A DNA stretch of 36,508 nucleotides from an uncultured Saprospiraceae bacterium (GTDB lineage: Bacteria; Bacteroidota; Bacteroidia; Chitinophagales; Saprospiraceae), in NCBI GenBank assembly GCA_937967615.1, contig CALCMJ010000067.1:1-36508 (forward strand), in the 5' to 3' direction. The translations under genes were made by a program, and so were the position numbers. Below the pieces are notes generated by a model. It made no database searches. It saw only the letters and a list, made by a program, of their open reading frames with translations, and was not told where the DNA came from. Position 1 is the stretch's first letter, and every line of letters begins with the position of its first letter. This document shows positions 1 to 9,406 of the stretch, piece after piece.

Positions 1-150
1 TTTTGGGCGTGCCCTAAATCCTTCGTTACACTCAGGACATAATTCAGGACAAGTCCTGCATTATGGGTCGCTCCCTTCCTTGCTCCTTATTCAGTCGGTC
101 CTAAAGGACTATGACTTCGTCATCCACTCCAGGCAGCTCACGCATGACGT
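1..150 (+). repeat. Copy of a dispersed palindromic repeat element (cut by the window edge)
   Basis: This gene-free stretch begins TTTTGGGCGTGCCC and holds nested imperfect palindromes. Positions 39-64 pair as ATAAT/ATTAT plus CAGGA/TCCTG around a tiny loop. A second inverted repeat, GTCCT/AGGAC, lies near 98-109. The opening TTGGGCGTG matches one end of the element at 22616-22735 read on the minus strand (TTGGGCGTG followed by a 9-bp stem and then GGTCGGGC; here a stem and then GGTCGCTCC). I infer a second, diverged member of the same non-coding family. The right boundary is uncertain. Confidence 0.45.
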
Positions 151-497
151 ATCATATTGCTGAGCGATAATTGCTCACTCTTTATTTATCATCGAAAATG
201 TCTCTTTTATAACATTCTTACTCTGGGTTAAATGTAAGCTAAGCGTCAAAATTGGGACTAAGACCTAAGTAATGTGTTATAATCTAGCAAGTAATAGTTA
301 AATGCATTACATTTATTATTGTAAGAACATCTAGAAATAAAGAAGTTCTTACAAGTACTGATAATGATAATGAACTTGAAATTTGGATATTTTATAGCTC
401 GCCGTTCTGGCCAGTTAAGCTCATGAAATCATAACAGTCACTTTTTTAGTTAATTACTTCCTAGAAGTAGGTTGAAGAAATAATTTGAATAAGAATT
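151..497. other. Gene-free AT-rich stretch
   Basis: I see no convincing coding sequence here. It holds a 10-bp inverted repeat (319-354, listed separately) and a sequence at 360-378 that starts GATAATGATAAT, which matches two of the three hexamers of a classical Fur box. The rest shows no structure I can name. Confidence 0.5.
319..354. repeat. 10-bp inverted repeat in intergenic DNA
   Basis: TTGTAAGAAC (319-328) and GTTCTTACAA (345-354) are perfect reverse complements separated by 16 bases. No T-tract follows directly, so an operator or a processed RNA hairpin is as likely as a terminator. No adjacent gene tells what it serves. Confidence 0.4.
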
Positions 498-550
498 AAG
501 GGTGTTTATGTATGTCATGAGCTCAGTATTTAGCGATGTCTGAGCTCATA
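498..550 (+). repeat. Direct repeat copy A with a perfect 10-bp hairpin
   Basis: ATGAGCTCAG (517-526) pairs perfectly with CTGAGCTCAT (540-549) across a 13-base loop. It is preceded by AAGGGTGTTTATGTATGTC and followed by ATTTTACTTTATTT. The whole block recurs at 611-664. On the plus strand the shape is terminator-like, but no plus-strand gene lies upstream within the window. Confidence 0.65.
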
Positions 551-610
551 TTTTACTTTATTTCACGAAACTTATTCTGAAAATATATCTAACATTCGTT
601 AGAGGAAGAG

Positions 611-669
611 AAGGGTGTTTATGTATGTCATGAGCTCAGTAATTTAGCGATATCTGGGCTCATTTTTTA
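611..669 (+). repeat. Direct repeat copy B with hairpin and T-tract
   Basis: This is a second copy of the 498-550 block. The 19 bases before the stem are identical, the left arm ATGAGCTCAG (630-639) is identical, and the right arm is CTGGGCTCAT (654-663), in which G replaces A and gives a G-T wobble. The run TTTTTTATTT follows on the plus strand. It lies just beyond the 3' end of the minus-strand Fur-family gene, so it could also act as a two-way transcription stop. Confidence 0.65.
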
Positions 670-1134
670 TTTAAGGCAATTCGTTTTATTACATTTCCCA
701 AACAAGTTTAATGAATGATGTATCACAGTGAAATCCAGTATTTCTCCCATCATGTTTTTAATTTGCTGAATGCGTGGATCACAGAACTCTAATACCTTGT
801 TACAGTCAATGCAGATCAAATGATCATGTTGCTTAAAGCCATATGACTTTTCATACTGAGCTAAGTTTTTTCCAAATTGATGCTTAGTTACTAATTCACA
901 ACCCACAAGAAGTTCTAAAGTATTATACACAGTCGCTCTAGATACTCTATAGTTCTTTGTTTTCATGTGGATGTATAATGCTTCTGCATCAAAGTGATCA
1001 TTTCTTCTATATATCTCTTCTAAAATTGCATACCGCTCCGGAGTTTTACGAAGTTGATTAGCCTCCAGATGATTGGAAAACATTTTTCTTACGTCTTCAA
1101 TAAGACTGTCTAAAACTTTTTCAGATGTATGCAT
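667..1134 (-). CDS. Fur/PerR-family metal-responsive transcriptional regulator
   Basis: A 155-residue protein with the full Fur-family layout. An N-terminal winged helix carries the recognition helix around residues 62-75 ([12 protein letters not shown]). The dimerisation and metal-binding domain starts with HDH (103-105). Two cysteine pairs, C108/C111 and C148/C153, form the structural zinc site seen in Fur and PerR. It probably represses target genes when loaded with metal; the metal (Fe, Zn or Mn) and the Fur or PerR subtype cannot be told from sequence alone. It starts 2 bp after the stop of the upstream RelA/SpoT gene on the same strand, so the two are almost certainly co-transcribed and translationally linked. 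Confidence 0.93.
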   Translation of the reverse strand: MHTSEKVLDSLIEDVRKMFSNHLEANQLRKTPERYAILEEIYRRNDHFDAEALYIHMKTKNYRVSRATVYNTLELLVGCELVTKHQFGKNLAQYEKSYGFKQHDHLICIDCNKVLEFCDPRIQQIKNMMGEILDFTVIHHSLNLFGKCNKTNCLK

Positions 1135-1136
1135 AA

Positions 1137-3347
1137 TTATTTTTCTATTCTCGTCACACTTGACACTCCATCAAGCTTTTCGATTGATTTTATAACAATG
1201 TTAAGTTGATCTTTGTTTAAAACAAATAAACTCACTTGACCTTCAAAGTATCCCTCAGTACCAGAAATACTGAAAGATCTAATATTTAATCCTAAATTAT
1301 TAGAAATCTCATTTGTAATTTGTTGAATAACACCAGGGCCTGAATCTACACCAGTAATCAGAAGGTCTACAACAAAATTTCTTTTTGTCATACCCTGCCA
1401 TTCTGCCTTCAACACGCGATACCCAAAGTTTGCTAATAAATGTGTGGCGTTTTTACAATTCGTTCTGTGAATCTTCATTCCCGCTGCACTCGTTACATAG
1501 GCAAAAATGTCATCACCTTGCACAGGCTTACAACACTTTGCAAACTCGTAACTTAAATTATTAGCCCTTTCGCCATTGATTATTAGATTAGATATCTCCT
1601 TAGTCTGTTTCTTTTTTCCAGAATCAACGGCTGCGATATCCACTTCTTCAGTTAAGTCCACAATCTTACTCAACTTTCCAGAAATGACTTCGAAATTTTT
1701 AATTTCAGACATCTTAATCTGTTCCTCCGCAAGTGCAAAATACAGATCTGGTCTACTTGTAAATCCTAACTCTTTGACTAGATAATCTACATTATCTTCA
1801 AAGTCTATTTTCAAACTTTTAAACTTTCTCTGCAATGCTTCCATGCCCGATACACCTGCCTTGCGTTTCTCCTCCTTCATCGCTGAACGAATCTTTGAAC
1901 GCGCTTTTCCTGTAACTACCATCTTCAGCCAATTCTCCTTTGGCATTTGGTTTTTACTGGTAGTCACATGTATCTGGTCCCCGTTATTTAATTTGTAACC
2001 CATGGGGACGAGCTTGTTATTTACTTTTATTGAGGTTGAATGGTATCCTACGTCTGAATGAATTTCAAATGCAAAGTCCAATGCAGTTGCGCCCTTAGGA
2101 AGAATCCGCATGTCACCATTTGGAGTGAAGACATACACTTCTTCAGCAAACAAATTTGATTTAAAATCATTTAGGAACTCTAAAGCGTTACTGTGTTGTG
2201 TGTCCAATAAGTCACGTACTCCAGCTAACCATTTGTCGTAAACATCTGGAGCATCCTTCAAGCCTTTATATTTCCAATGCGCAGCAAACCCACGTTCTGC
2301 AATGTCATCCATTCTCTCCGTACGAATCTGCACCTCAACGTATCTCCCTTTTGGACCTATAACTGTTGTATGCAGAGACTCATAGCCATTTCCTTTAGGT
2401 GTAGTCACCCAATCCTTTAAGCGTTCTGGGATAGGTTTATAATAATCTGTAATCACACTATAGATCTGCCAGCATATGTTCTTCTCCTTGTTAAGAGGAA
2501 CGTCAGCAATAATTCTTACAGCAAAGAGATCATAGATTTCTTCAAATGGTACCTTCTTTTTCTTGATCTTATTTAGAATGGAAGAAATTGCTTTTGCTCT
2601 GCCGGCAACTCTGAAGTTTATTTCTAGTTCCTTCAATCCATCTTTGATGGGTTCCATAAAGAGATTGATATAGATCTTTCTATCATCTTCTGTTGCTGAA
2701 AGTTTCTTATCTACCTCTTCATATCTTTCTGGCTCATTAATTTTAAGGCAAATATCCTGGAATTCAGTTTTTATGCCATATAGACCTAGACGGTGAGCAA
2801 GTGGTCCATAGATGTAACTGGTTTCGGCTGCAATTTTAAGTTGTTTGTGTCTAGGCATGATTCCTATGGTCCTAAGATTGTGGAGCCTATCAGCCATTTT
2901 GATCAAAACAACACGTACATCTTCAACCAGGGTACTCAATACTTTTTTAAAATTCTCAGCCTGTGGACTCTCAACATTATAGAGTCCATCTAATTTTGTG
3001 AGACCATCAACAATTTTCCCAATTTTAGGCCCAAAGGTTTTATGAATTTCCTCTTTGCTTATGCTCGTATCCTCCACAACATCATGTAAAATGGCACTGA
3101 TCACGGCCGTAGGACCTAAACCAATCTCTTCAAAACAAATGCGGGCCACCTCAATGGGATGTAAAATATAGGGTTCACCAGATTTTCTTCTCTGGTCTCC
3201 GTGGGAATTTTCAGCTATTTCACAGGCTTTCCAGAAGTGAATTTCGTCTTCAGGAGTCAGTTTTTCCTTGACACGACGATATAAATCATCAAAGGCATCT
3301 TTAATAACGCTCCTTTCTTCTGTTGATATTGCTAATACTTCTGGCAT
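1137..3347 (-). CDS. rsh: Bifunctional (p)ppGpp synthetase/hydrolase, RelA/SpoT (Rsh) family
   Basis: This 736-residue long-form Rsh makes and degrades the stringent-response alarmone (p)ppGpp. The N-terminal HD hydrolase domain keeps its metal residues (H63, H88-D89 in [10 protein letters not shown]153 in MADRLHNL). The synthetase domain spans about 235-365, with the [22 protein letters not shown] region at 322-343 and AAHWKYK at 355-361. A TGS domain follows (403-464), then a zinc-finger/CC region with KCCKP (604-608) and C631, and a C-terminal ACT domain (about 655-735). The intact HD suggests both activities, as usual for the single Rsh of Bacteroidota. The gene is divergent from the tRNA-Leu/tig block and leads a pair with the Fur-family gene. 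Confidence 0.97.
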   Translation of the reverse strand: MPEVLAISTEERSVIKDAFDDLYRRVKEKLTPEDEIHFWKACEIAENSHGDQRRKSGEPYILHPIEVARICFEEIGLGPTAVISAILHDVVEDTSISKEEIHKTFGPKIGKIVDGLTKLDGLYNVESPQAENFKKVLSTLVEDVRVVLIKMADRLHNLRTIGIMPRHKQLKIAAETSYIYGPLAHRLGLYGIKTEFQDICLKINEPERYEEVDKKLSATEDDRKIYINLFMEPIKDGLKELEINFRVAGRAKAISSILNKIKKKKVPFEEIYDLFAVRIIADVPLNKEKNICWQIYSVITDYYKPIPERLKDWVTTPKGNGYESLHTTVIGPKGRYVEVQIRTERMDDIAERGFAAHWKYKGLKDAPDVYDKWLAGVRDLLDTQHSNALEFLNDFKSNLFAEEVYVFTPNGDMRILPKGATALDFAFEIHSDVGYHSTSIKVNNKLVPMGYKLNNGDQIHVTTSKNQMPKENWLKMVVTGKARSKIRSAMKEEKRKAGVSGMEALQRKFKSLKIDFEDNVDYLVKELGFTSRPDLYFALAEEQIKMSEIKNFEVISGKLSKIVDLTEEVDIAAVDSGKKKQTKEISNLIINGERANNLSYEFAKCCKPVQGDDIFAYVTSAAGMKIHRTNCKNATHLLANFGYRVLKAEWQGMTKRNFVVDLLITGVDSGPGVIQQITNEISNNLGLNIRSFSISGTEGYFEGQVSLFVLNKDQLNIVIKSIEKLDGVSSVTRIEK

Positions 3348-3403
3348 ACGAAATTACCTATGGTAATAAGCGATTAAAGATAAATATTGTTTTCTTATTA
3401 AGT

Positions 3404-3437
3404 TTTGATATGCATATTTAAAAAGATTTTATCTTTG
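3404..3437 (+). promoter_or_regulatory. Predicted Bacteroidota-type promoter for tRNA-Leu/tig
   Basis: TTTG (3404-3407) and TATCTTTG (3430-3437) are spaced 22 bases apart. This fits the -33 TTTG and -7 TAnnTTTG elements known for primary sigma promoters in this phylum. Transcription would start near 3444, about 95 bases before the tRNA. The string TCTTTGCACTCC recurs at 3641-3652 after the tRNA and may mark a second start closer to tig. Confidence 0.5.
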
Positions 3438-3538
3438 CACTCCTAAACAAAGGGTAGCAAAATAGCAGTTATTTTGCTACAATTTCATTAAGATTGCCAA
3501 GTTTTACTGGTCTTTTTGAAATTCAGTACATATTTTAT

Positions 3539-3620
3539 GCGGGTATGATGGAATTGGTAGACATGCTAGACTTAGGATCTAGTGCTTAACGGCGTGGGGG
3601 TTCGACTCCCTTTACCCGCA
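3539..3620 (+). tRNA. tRNA-Leu, anticodon UAG
   Basis: An 82-base class II tRNA. The acceptor arms GCGGGTA and TACCCGC pair perfectly, with discriminator A at 3620 and no encoded CCA. The anticodon stem CTAGA/TCTAG encloses the loop CTTAGGA, giving anticodon TAG (UAG), which reads CUA and probably other CUN codons. A long variable arm (TGCTTAACGGCGT region) and a T arm with GGTTCGACT fit tRNA-Leu. A run of nine T follows at 3622-3630. Confidence 0.95.
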
Positions 3621-3701
3621 CTTTTTTTTTAACAGGGGCTTCTTTGCACTCCAGATGGCCTTATAGGACTCTTCAAATTTGCTCAAAAGGCATTTCAAAA
3701 T

Positions 3702-5084
3702 ATGAAAGTAAATTTCGATAAGATAGATAATCTCAATGCTACTCTTGAACTTGAACTAGAGCGTTCTGATTATGAACCAGGGTATAGAGAAGAACTGAAG
3801 AAGTACAGAGCACAGGCGGCAATGAAGGGCTTTAGAAAGGGCAAGACTCCTATGTCAATTATAGAGAAGATGTACGGTAAGTCCGTATTAGCAGAAAAGA
3901 TAAATAGGACACTACAAGAGTCATTGTACAACTATCTCAAAGACGAAGAAATTGATATCCTGGGTGATCCCCTTCCTAATGCGAATCAAGATCAAATAGA
4001 TTTCGATGTTAAACAACTTAGTAGCTATAAATTCAAGTTTGATCTAGGCCTTAGCCCTGATATAGAGGTAAAGGGAGTAGAAGAAGATGCAGAATACACC
4101 AAGCACTTAATTGTGGTTGCTGACAAAATGATTGATGAGGAAGTACAGGCTTACCAAAAACGTTTTGGGAATTCAGTGGATACGGATTCCATCATAGAAG
4201 AAAACGATCTAATTAAAATTGATGCAGAAGAAAAGGGTAGCGGTGGTGTCCTTGCCAATGGATGGGCTACAAGTTTCACTGTGTCTGTATCGTCTCTTAC
4301 GGATGATATTAAAAAGCAGGTGCTTAAAAACAAGATTGGAGACACCTTAGAATTTGATATATCTAATCTTGAGAAGGATAAAACCGCAGAGCATGTACGC
4401 AAGTATCTGTTACAAGTTCCAGAAGAAGAAAGTGATCGTGAAATAGGAAATGACTTCGTTGGAAAAATAACAGAAGTAAAAAGACTAGAGCCAGCAGAAA
4501 TAAATCAAGAACTTTTTGACAAAGTCTACGGTAAAGATGTCATTAAGTCAAACGAAGAAATGCGCTCAAAAATTAAAGAAAACATTGAAGGGTTTTATGC
4601 TAAGCAGTCTACAAGTTTAATGTATAGAGACATTATGCAGAATTTGACACAGCTCAATTCTATGGAATTACCTGAGTCCTTCTTAAAAAGATGGCTTAAA
4701 GAGACAAATGAAGACATTACACAGGAAAAGATAGACGAGGAGTATGCAAGTTTTGAAGATAATTTGAAATGGACCTTGATTAAGTCAAAGCTTAGTAAGA
4801 AATTTGGCGTAGAAGTAAAGCAAGAAGAATTGCGCGCCCATCTTACAGAAAAAGTAATGCAGTACTTCCAGGGTTATGGTAGCGGTATAGATCAGTCATA
4901 TATTACTGAAATGGTAAATAGAATGGCTGAGGACAAAACACAGCTGCAGAACGCCTACAACGAGATAGAAGCGGACAAGTTATTTACTGAAATAGCTAAA
5001 ATAATCAAGGTAAAAGAAAATAAAGTGAGCATGGAGGAGTTTAAGTCTATGGCCGAAGATGCTAACAAACAATACAATCAGTAG
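3702..5084 (+). CDS. tig: Trigger factor (ribosome-associated peptidyl-prolyl isomerase chaperone)
   Basis: A 460-residue cytosolic chaperone that meets nascent chains at the ribosome exit. The N-terminal domain carries the ribosome-binding signature GFRKGKTP (43-50). The middle region (about 150-250) occupies the place of the FKBP-like domain but lacks obvious FKBP catalytic motifs, as in other Bacteroidota. The C-terminal half is helical and charged, as expected of the substrate-cradling arms. It is followed 45 bp later by clpP and then clpX, a conserved order linking folding with proteolysis. The ATG at 3702 lies just ahead of the conserved first strand, so the start is secure. Confidence 0.95.
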   Translation: MKVNFDKIDNLNATLELELERSDYEPGYREELKKYRAQAAMKGFRKGKTPMSIIEKMYGKSVLAEKINRTLQESLYNYLKDEEIDILGDPLPNANQDQIDFDVKQLSSYKFKFDLGLSPDIEVKGVEEDAEYTKHLIVVADKMIDEEVQAYQKRFGNSVDTDSIIEENDLIKIDAEEKGSGGVLANGWATSFTVSVSSLTDDIKKQVLKNKIGDTLEFDISNLEKDKTAEHVRKYLLQVPEEESDREIGNDFVGKITEVKRLEPAEINQELFDKVYGKDVIKSNEEMRSKIKENIEGFYAKQSTSLMYRDIMQNLTQLNSMELPESFLKRWLKETNEDITQEKIDEEYASFEDNLKWTLIKSKLSKKFGVEVKQEELRAHLTEKVMQYFQGYGSGIDQSYITEMVNRMAEDKTQLQNAYNEIEADKLFTEIAKIIKVKENKVSMEEFKSMAEDANKQYNQ

Positions 5085-5129
5085 AACAAATTTCCTTTAA
5101 AAGCATTGTAATAAAGAAAAAAGATAGAT

Positions 5130-5825
5130 ATGTTCCCTAAAGATGAGTTTTTTAAGTACGCAACCAAGCATATGGGCATGAGTTCCATGCATTTAGATAA
5201 ATATATGAAAACCTCTGTTCCAAATATAACTGGCTTTACGCCACAGGTTATTGAGGAAAGACAAATGAATGTAGTGGGGATGGATGTATTTTCAAGACTA
5301 ATGATGGATAGAATTATCTTCATGGGTGTTCCAGTAAATGATTATGTAGCGAATGTAATTCAGGCACAGTTATTATTTTTAGAATCAACTGATCCTAAGC
5401 GTGATATACAAATGTTTATAAATAGTCCAGGTGGATCAGTTATTGCAGGATTAGGTATGTATGATACCATGCAATATGTCTCTCCTGATGTAAGCACAAT
5501 TTGTACTGGACTTGCGGCGAGTATGGGAGCTGTATTACTTGCAGCTGGTACTAAAGGAAAGCGTTCTTGTTTAAAACATAGTAGAGTGATGATTCATCAA
5601 CCGTCAGGAGGAATGAGTGGACAATTTACTGAGATGGAAATAAGCTATAATCTCATTAAAGAATTAAAGGATGAGTTGTATTCTATTCTTTCAAAGCATA
5701 CAGGTCAGACAATGAAGACTATAGAAAAGGATAGTGATAGGGATAACTGGATGTCAGCTAAAGCAGCTAAAGAATATGGTCTAGTGGATGAAGTGTTAGA
5801 AAGAAAACCAACAAAGTCTAAGTAA
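5130..5825 (+). CDS. clpP: ATP-dependent Clp protease proteolytic subunit
   Basis: A 231-residue serine protease that forms the double heptameric ClpP barrel. The catalytic triad is visible: S131 in GLAASMGA, H156 in MIHQPSGG and D205 in DRDNW. The substrate-binding strand NSPGGSV (98-104) is intact. It is longer at the N terminus than the E. coli enzyme, which fits the longer ClpP forms of this phylum or a propeptide. clpX follows after 13 bp, so the protease and its unfoldase are made together. Confidence 0.97.
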   Translation: MFPKDEFFKYATKHMGMSSMHLDKYMKTSVPNITGFTPQVIEERQMNVVGMDVFSRLMMDRIIFMGVPVNDYVANVIQAQLLFLESTDPKRDIQMFINSPGGSVIAGLGMYDTMQYVSPDVSTICTGLAASMGAVLLAAGTKGKRSCLKHSRVMIHQPSGGMSGQFTEMEISYNLIKELKDELYSILSKHTGQTMKTIEKDSDRDNWMSAKAAKEYGLVDEVLERKPTKSK

Positions 5826-5838
5826 TAAAATAATACAA

Positions 5839-7086
5839 ATGAGTACAAGGAAATCTGTTCAAAAGTGTTCTTTCTGCGGTAGAGATAAGGCAGAGGTGCT
5901 TATTCTAATAGCTGGCATTGATGGACATATCTGTGAAATATGTGTTGATCAGGCTCATGATATTATTAAGGAAGAAGTAAATAATAAAGATAATTCTGAA
6001 TCAAAAGAATTTAATCTTCCTGAAAATGTTACACCAGAACGGATTAAGAATTTCCTTGATGATTATGTAATAGGTCAAGATACTGCGAAAAAGTATCTTG
6101 CTGTTGCGGTGTACAATCACTACAAACGTTTGAATCAAAATAAAGAGATTTCCAATAATGATATTGAAATAGAGAAGTCCAATGTTTTATTTGTTGGGAA
6201 AACTGGAACTGGAAAAACGTTATTAGCCAAAACAATTGCTCGATTTTTAGATGTTCCTTTTACAATTGTTGATGCAACAGTTTTTACAGAAGCAGGTTAT
6301 GTGGGAGAAGATGTAGAAAGCATGTTGTCACGTTTGCTTCAAGCAAGTGATTTTAATGTAGATGCTGCAGAAAAAGGAATCGTATATATAGACGAGATAG
6401 ATAAAATAGCACGTAAGACGGACAATCCTTCTATTACTCGAGATGTTTCTGGAGAAGGTGTGCAGCAAGCGATGTTGAAGATGTTAGAAGGAACACATGT
6501 CAATGTTCCACCGCAAGGAGGAAGAAAACATCCAGAGCAAAAAATGATACGCGTAAATACGCGCAATATTCTCTTTATTTGTGGAGGCGCATTTGATGGT
6601 ATCGAAAAATCTATTGCACGTAGAATGAATACGCAAGTGATTGGCTTTAAAGGCGATGATGAAACGCGAATAGACAAAGAGAATTTATTGGAATACATCT
6701 CACATCAGGATTTAAAATCTTTTGGCCTTATTCCTGAGTTGATTGGTAGATTACCAGTATTGACATATCTAGATCCATTGGATTTAGAGACTATGATGAA
6801 TATTCTTACAGAGCCAAAGAATGCTTTGATTAAACAGTATCAAAAATTGTTTGAGCTTGAAGGTAAAACCCTTGATTTCACAAAAGAAGCCTTAGAGTTG
6901 ATAGCGAAAAAAGCACTTGAGTTTAAATTAGGTGCTAGAGGGTTGCGTTCTATCTGTGAAGCAATTCTTACTGAAGCAATGTATACTATGCCTTCTCAAG
7001 ATGATGTGCATTCTCTAACAATAGATTTAGAGTATGTTGAGAATCAAATAAAAACATCTAAGTTTAATTTCCTTAAAGCAGCCTAA
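5839..7086 (+). CDS. clpX: ClpXP unfoldase subunit ClpX
   Basis: A 415-residue AAA+ ATPase that unfolds substrates and feeds them to ClpP. The N-terminal zinc-binding domain has four cysteines (C10, C13, C32, C35). Walker A is GKTGTGKT (120-127) and Walker B is [10 protein letters not shown] with D185/E186. An IGF loop (268-270) matches the tripeptide that docks into ClpP. The sensor-2 motif GARGLRS lies near the C terminus. Its place directly behind clpP supports the assignment. Confidence 0.97.
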   Translation: MSTRKSVQKCSFCGRDKAEVLILIAGIDGHICEICVDQAHDIIKEEVNNKDNSESKEFNLPENVTPERIKNFLDDYVIGQDTAKKYLAVAVYNHYKRLNQNKEISNNDIEIEKSNVLFVGKTGTGKTLLAKTIARFLDVPFTIVDATVFTEAGYVGEDVESMLSRLLQASDFNVDAAEKGIVYIDEIDKIARKTDNPSITRDVSGEGVQQAMLKMLEGTHVNVPPQGGRKHPEQKMIRVNTRNILFICGGAFDGIEKSIARRMNTQVIGFKGDDETRIDKENLLEYISHQDLKSFGLIPELIGRLPVLTYLDPLDLETMMNILTEPKNALIKQYQKLFELEGKTLDFTKEALELIAKKALEFKLGARGLRSICEAILTEAMYTMPSQDDVHSLTIDLEYVENQIKTSKFNFLKAA

Positions 7087-7097
7087 GTTTAATTTTT

Positions 7098-7841
7098 ATG
7101 CCTCGCTACTTTGTTGAATTAGCATATGATGGTAGCAATTATTCTGGATGGCAACGCCAGCAGAATGCTATTTCTGTCCAAGAAGTTATTGAAGAAAAAT
7201 TTTCCCAGGTCCTACAAGAAGACATTAAGATCGTAGGATGCGGTAGAACAGATGCCGGCGTCCATGCGAGACAATATTTTATGCATTTTGATAGCTCTGA
7301 GAATCTTACAGAGCAAGAGCACTACGGACTCAAATCCGTACAGCCCAAGGATATCGCGATTTATGACATCAAATTAGTACAAAATGAGGCCCATGCACGC
7401 TTTGATGCTTTACTTAGAGAGTACAAATATCATATTTCCATTATTCCAAGTCCCTTCAATAGAAAATACACTTGGGCAACGCCAAGGGCACGAAGCTTAG
7501 ATTTAGAGAAGCTAAATATAGCTGCAAAACTGATAGGTTCTTACAAAGCCTTTTATCCCTTTTGCAAGGCAAATTCTGATGTAGAGACTTATGATTGTCA
7601 GATCAAAGAGATAGGGTGGGTTGTAGATGGCGAGGAACTGCTCTTTACTGTTTCAGCAAATCGATTTTTAAGAGGAATGGTAAGAATGCTAGTTGGTGCC
7701 TGTATTAATATTTCAGAAGACAAGCTTAGCATAGAGGATTTAAAACAAGCGATGGAGAATCAAACGCGTTTGGAAACATCTTATTCTGTACCAGCGCAAG
7801 GTTTATTCCTGAACAGAATCAGCTATCCGTACATATCATAA
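7098..7841 (+). CDS. truA: tRNA pseudouridine synthase A (positions 38-40)
   Basis: A 247-residue enzyme that converts uridine to pseudouridine in the tRNA anticodon arm. The catalytic motif CGRTDAGVHA is complete, with D52 as the nucleophile. The N-terminal YDGSNYSGWQRQ and the later FLRGMVRMLVGA are standard TruA blocks. It begins 11 bp after clpX and closes the plus-strand tig-clpP-clpX run, so it is probably co-transcribed with it. Confidence 0.96.
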   Translation: MPRYFVELAYDGSNYSGWQRQQNAISVQEVIEEKFSQVLQEDIKIVGCGRTDAGVHARQYFMHFDSSENLTEQEHYGLKSVQPKDIAIYDIKLVQNEAHARFDALLREYKYHISIIPSPFNRKYTWATPRARSLDLEKLNIAAKLIGSYKAFYPFCKANSDVETYDCQIKEIGWVVDGEELLFTVSANRFLRGMVRMLVGACINISEDKLSIEDLKQAMENQTRLETSYSVPAQGLFLNRISYPYIS

Positions 7842-7856
7842 TAACCAGAGTATAAA

Positions 7857-7903
7857 GCTAGATCGCGCAAACGCTTTTGGAGACGCTAGACCGCGCAAGC
7901 GCT
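7857..7903 (+). repeat. Two tandem copies of a GC-rich 19-mer related to the dispersed element
   Basis: GCTAGATCGCGCAAACGCT (7857-7875) and GCTAGACCGCGCAAGCGCT (7885-7903) differ at two positions. The core CTAGACCGCGCARGCGC also occurs on the minus strand at 22642-22658, inside the dispersed element there. The T-rich TTATTTTTTG follows at 7911-7920, so the block might also end transcription from truA. Confidence 0.6.
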
Positions 7904-8022
7904 GTTAGATTTATTTTTTGGGATGAGTTTTCTGTTTGCGCTGTGGTTACACTAGAGATGAAGAGAGAGTGACTCTAGAGCAATTGTTAAATCTAAAATA
8001 TAAATGTCTAGTATCTAAGGTT

Positions 8023-8041
8023 AAACACGTCCTCCGCGTTT
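8023..8041. terminator. Small hairpin between convergent truA and glyA
   Basis: AAACACG (8023-8029) and CGCGTTT (8035-8041) form a 7-bp stem around a 5-base loop; read on the minus strand, one of the pairs is a G-T wobble. It begins 7 bp beyond the glyA stop. A clear T-tract is missing on both strands, so terminator function is a guess. Confidence 0.3.
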
Positions 8042-8048
8042 TCAATCA

Positions 8049-9314
8049 TCAAGCATAAAGAGGAAAATCACGCATATATTCTTTGATCTTAGCCTTGATA
8101 TCTGATTGCAAATTCTCGTTGTCTTTATCTTTCAAAATCTGGTCAATCCATTCAACGACATTTGCACAGTCCTTTTCTTTAAATCCTCGAGTTGTAATTG
8201 CAGCAGTCCCAATGCGAATTCCAGAGGTTACAAATGGACTTTTATCATCAAAAGGTACCATGTTTTTATTGATCGTTATTTCTGCAGCAACCAGGGCGTT
8301 TTCAGCTTCTTTGCCTGTAATGTCTTTATTTCTGAGGTCAATGAGCATGAGATGGTTGTCTGTTCCGCCTGATATGATTTCATAACCTTTACCTAAAAAT
8401 GCATTCGCCATCGCTTGTGCATTTGCTATAACCTGTTTTTGGTAAACAACAAAGTCATCACTTAATGCCTCTTGAAACGCTATTGCTTTTGCTGCAATGA
8501 TATGTTCAAGTGGTCCGCCCTGCATGCCGGGAAAGACACCACTGTTAATAATAGAAGACATCTTGAGTGTAGTACCTTTTCTTGTTGTACGTCCCAGGGT
8601 ATTTTCATAGTCCTTACCTAACATAATAAGACCGCCCCTAGGGCCTCTAAGTGTTTTATGTGTAGTCGTAGTTACAATATGACAATGTGGAATAGGATCG
8701 TTTAATAATTTTGCAGCAATAATGCCTGCAGGGTGTGCAATGTCAGCGAGCAGGGTAGCACCTACAGCATCAGCGATTTCTCTAAAGCGTTTATAATCCC
8801 AATCGCGAGAATAAGCAGAAGCGCCACAGACGATGAGCTTAGGTTTGTGTTCTTCAGCTTTGGCTGCGACCTTGTCCATGTCTATTGTTCCTGTCTCTTT
8901 TTCTACGCCATAAAAAACTGGATTGTAGACGATCCCTGAAAAGTTCACTGGAGACCCATGAGACAGATGCCCACCATGGGAAAGATCAAATCCTAGCACA
9001 GTATCACCAGGTTTTAACATGGCTAAAAATACGGCAGCATTTGCCTGAGCACCAGCATGGGGCTGTACGTTAGCATATTCTGCTCCAAAGAGTTTTTTCA
9101 CTCTATCAATAGCGAGTTGCTCTATCTCATCCACAACTTCACAGCCCCCGTAATATCTTTTACCAGGATAGCCTTCAGCATATTTGTTTGTAAGACATGT
9201 TCCCATTGCATTAATTACTTCTTGAGAAGCAAAATTTTCTGATGCGATAAGCTCAATGCCATTTCTTTGTCGGGAGAGTTCTTTTTGGATAAGATCGTTT
9301 ACTATGTCTGCCAT
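8049..9314 (-). CDS. glyA: Serine hydroxymethyltransferase
   Basis: A PLP enzyme that interconverts serine and glycine and supplies one-carbon units to folate. The PLP lysine is K220 in [14 protein letters not shown], and the surrounding [13 protein letters not shown] and ADIAHPAG motifs are standard. I chose the ATG at 9314 ([10 protein letters not shown], 421 residues). The frame stays open to 9362, but those 16 extra codons overlap a transcription terminator and a -7 element and would add a hydrophobic stretch foreign to this cytosolic family. The gene is convergent with truA and downstream of the giant repeat-protein gene. Confidence 0.96.
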   Translation of the reverse strand: MADIVNDLIQKELSRQRNGIELIASENFASQEVINAMGTCLTNKYAEGYPGKRYYGGCEVVDEIEQLAIDRVKKLFGAEYANVQPHAGAQANAAVFLAMLKPGDTVLGFDLSHGGHLSHGSPVNFSGIVYNPVFYGVEKETGTIDMDKVAAKAEEHKPKLIVCGASAYSRDWDYKRFREIADAVGATLLADIAHPAGIIAAKLLNDPIPHCHIVTTTTHKTLRGPRGGLIMLGKDYENTLGRTTRKGTTLKMSSIINSGVFPGMQGGPLEHIIAAKAIAFQEALSDDFVVYQKQVIANAQAMANAFLGKGYEIISGGTDNHLMLIDLRNKDITGKEAENALVAAEITINKNMVPFDDKSPFVTSGIRIGTAAITTRGFKEKDCANVVEWIDQILKDKDNENLQSDIKAKIKEYMRDFPLYA

Positions 9315-9336
9315 TGCTGTGTATTTAGAATATAAA

Positions 9337-9344
9337 CAAATGTA
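9337..9344 (-). promoter_or_regulatory. Predicted -7 promoter element of glyA
   Basis: Read on the minus strand this is TACATTTG, a full match to TAnnTTTG, 22 bases before the chosen glyA ATG. No clear -33 TTTG is present, because the upstream bases belong to the terminator of the preceding gene. A leader of about 15 bases would result. Confidence 0.4.
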
Positions 9345-9381
9345 AAAAATAAAAAGCCCCACTTCGTAAGAAGCAGGGCTT
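9341..9381 (-). terminator. Rho-independent terminator of the giant repeat-protein gene
   Basis: On the minus strand the arm AAGCCC plus CTTC pairs with GAAG plus GGGCTT, with a 2-base internal bulge on each side and loop TTAC. The run TTTTTATTTTTTA follows. It begins 26 bp past the stop of the 9407-14545 gene and separates it from glyA. Confidence 0.85.
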
Positions 9382-9406
9382 ATATATTTAGATATTTTAT
9401 TATCTA

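Noticed and set aside
3622-3630. T9 run after tRNA-Leu as a terminator
   Set aside because: No separate hairpin precedes it other than the tRNA itself, so it may be only a partial stop or a feature of tRNA processing.
6044-6698. Long minus-strand open frames opposite clpX
   Set aside because: They are antisense shadows of a fully conserved gene, with no family pattern of their own.
9315-9362. Upstream extension of glyA to 9362
   Set aside because: The extra 16 codons overlap a terminator hairpin and a -7 promoter element and are not expected in the GlyA family.
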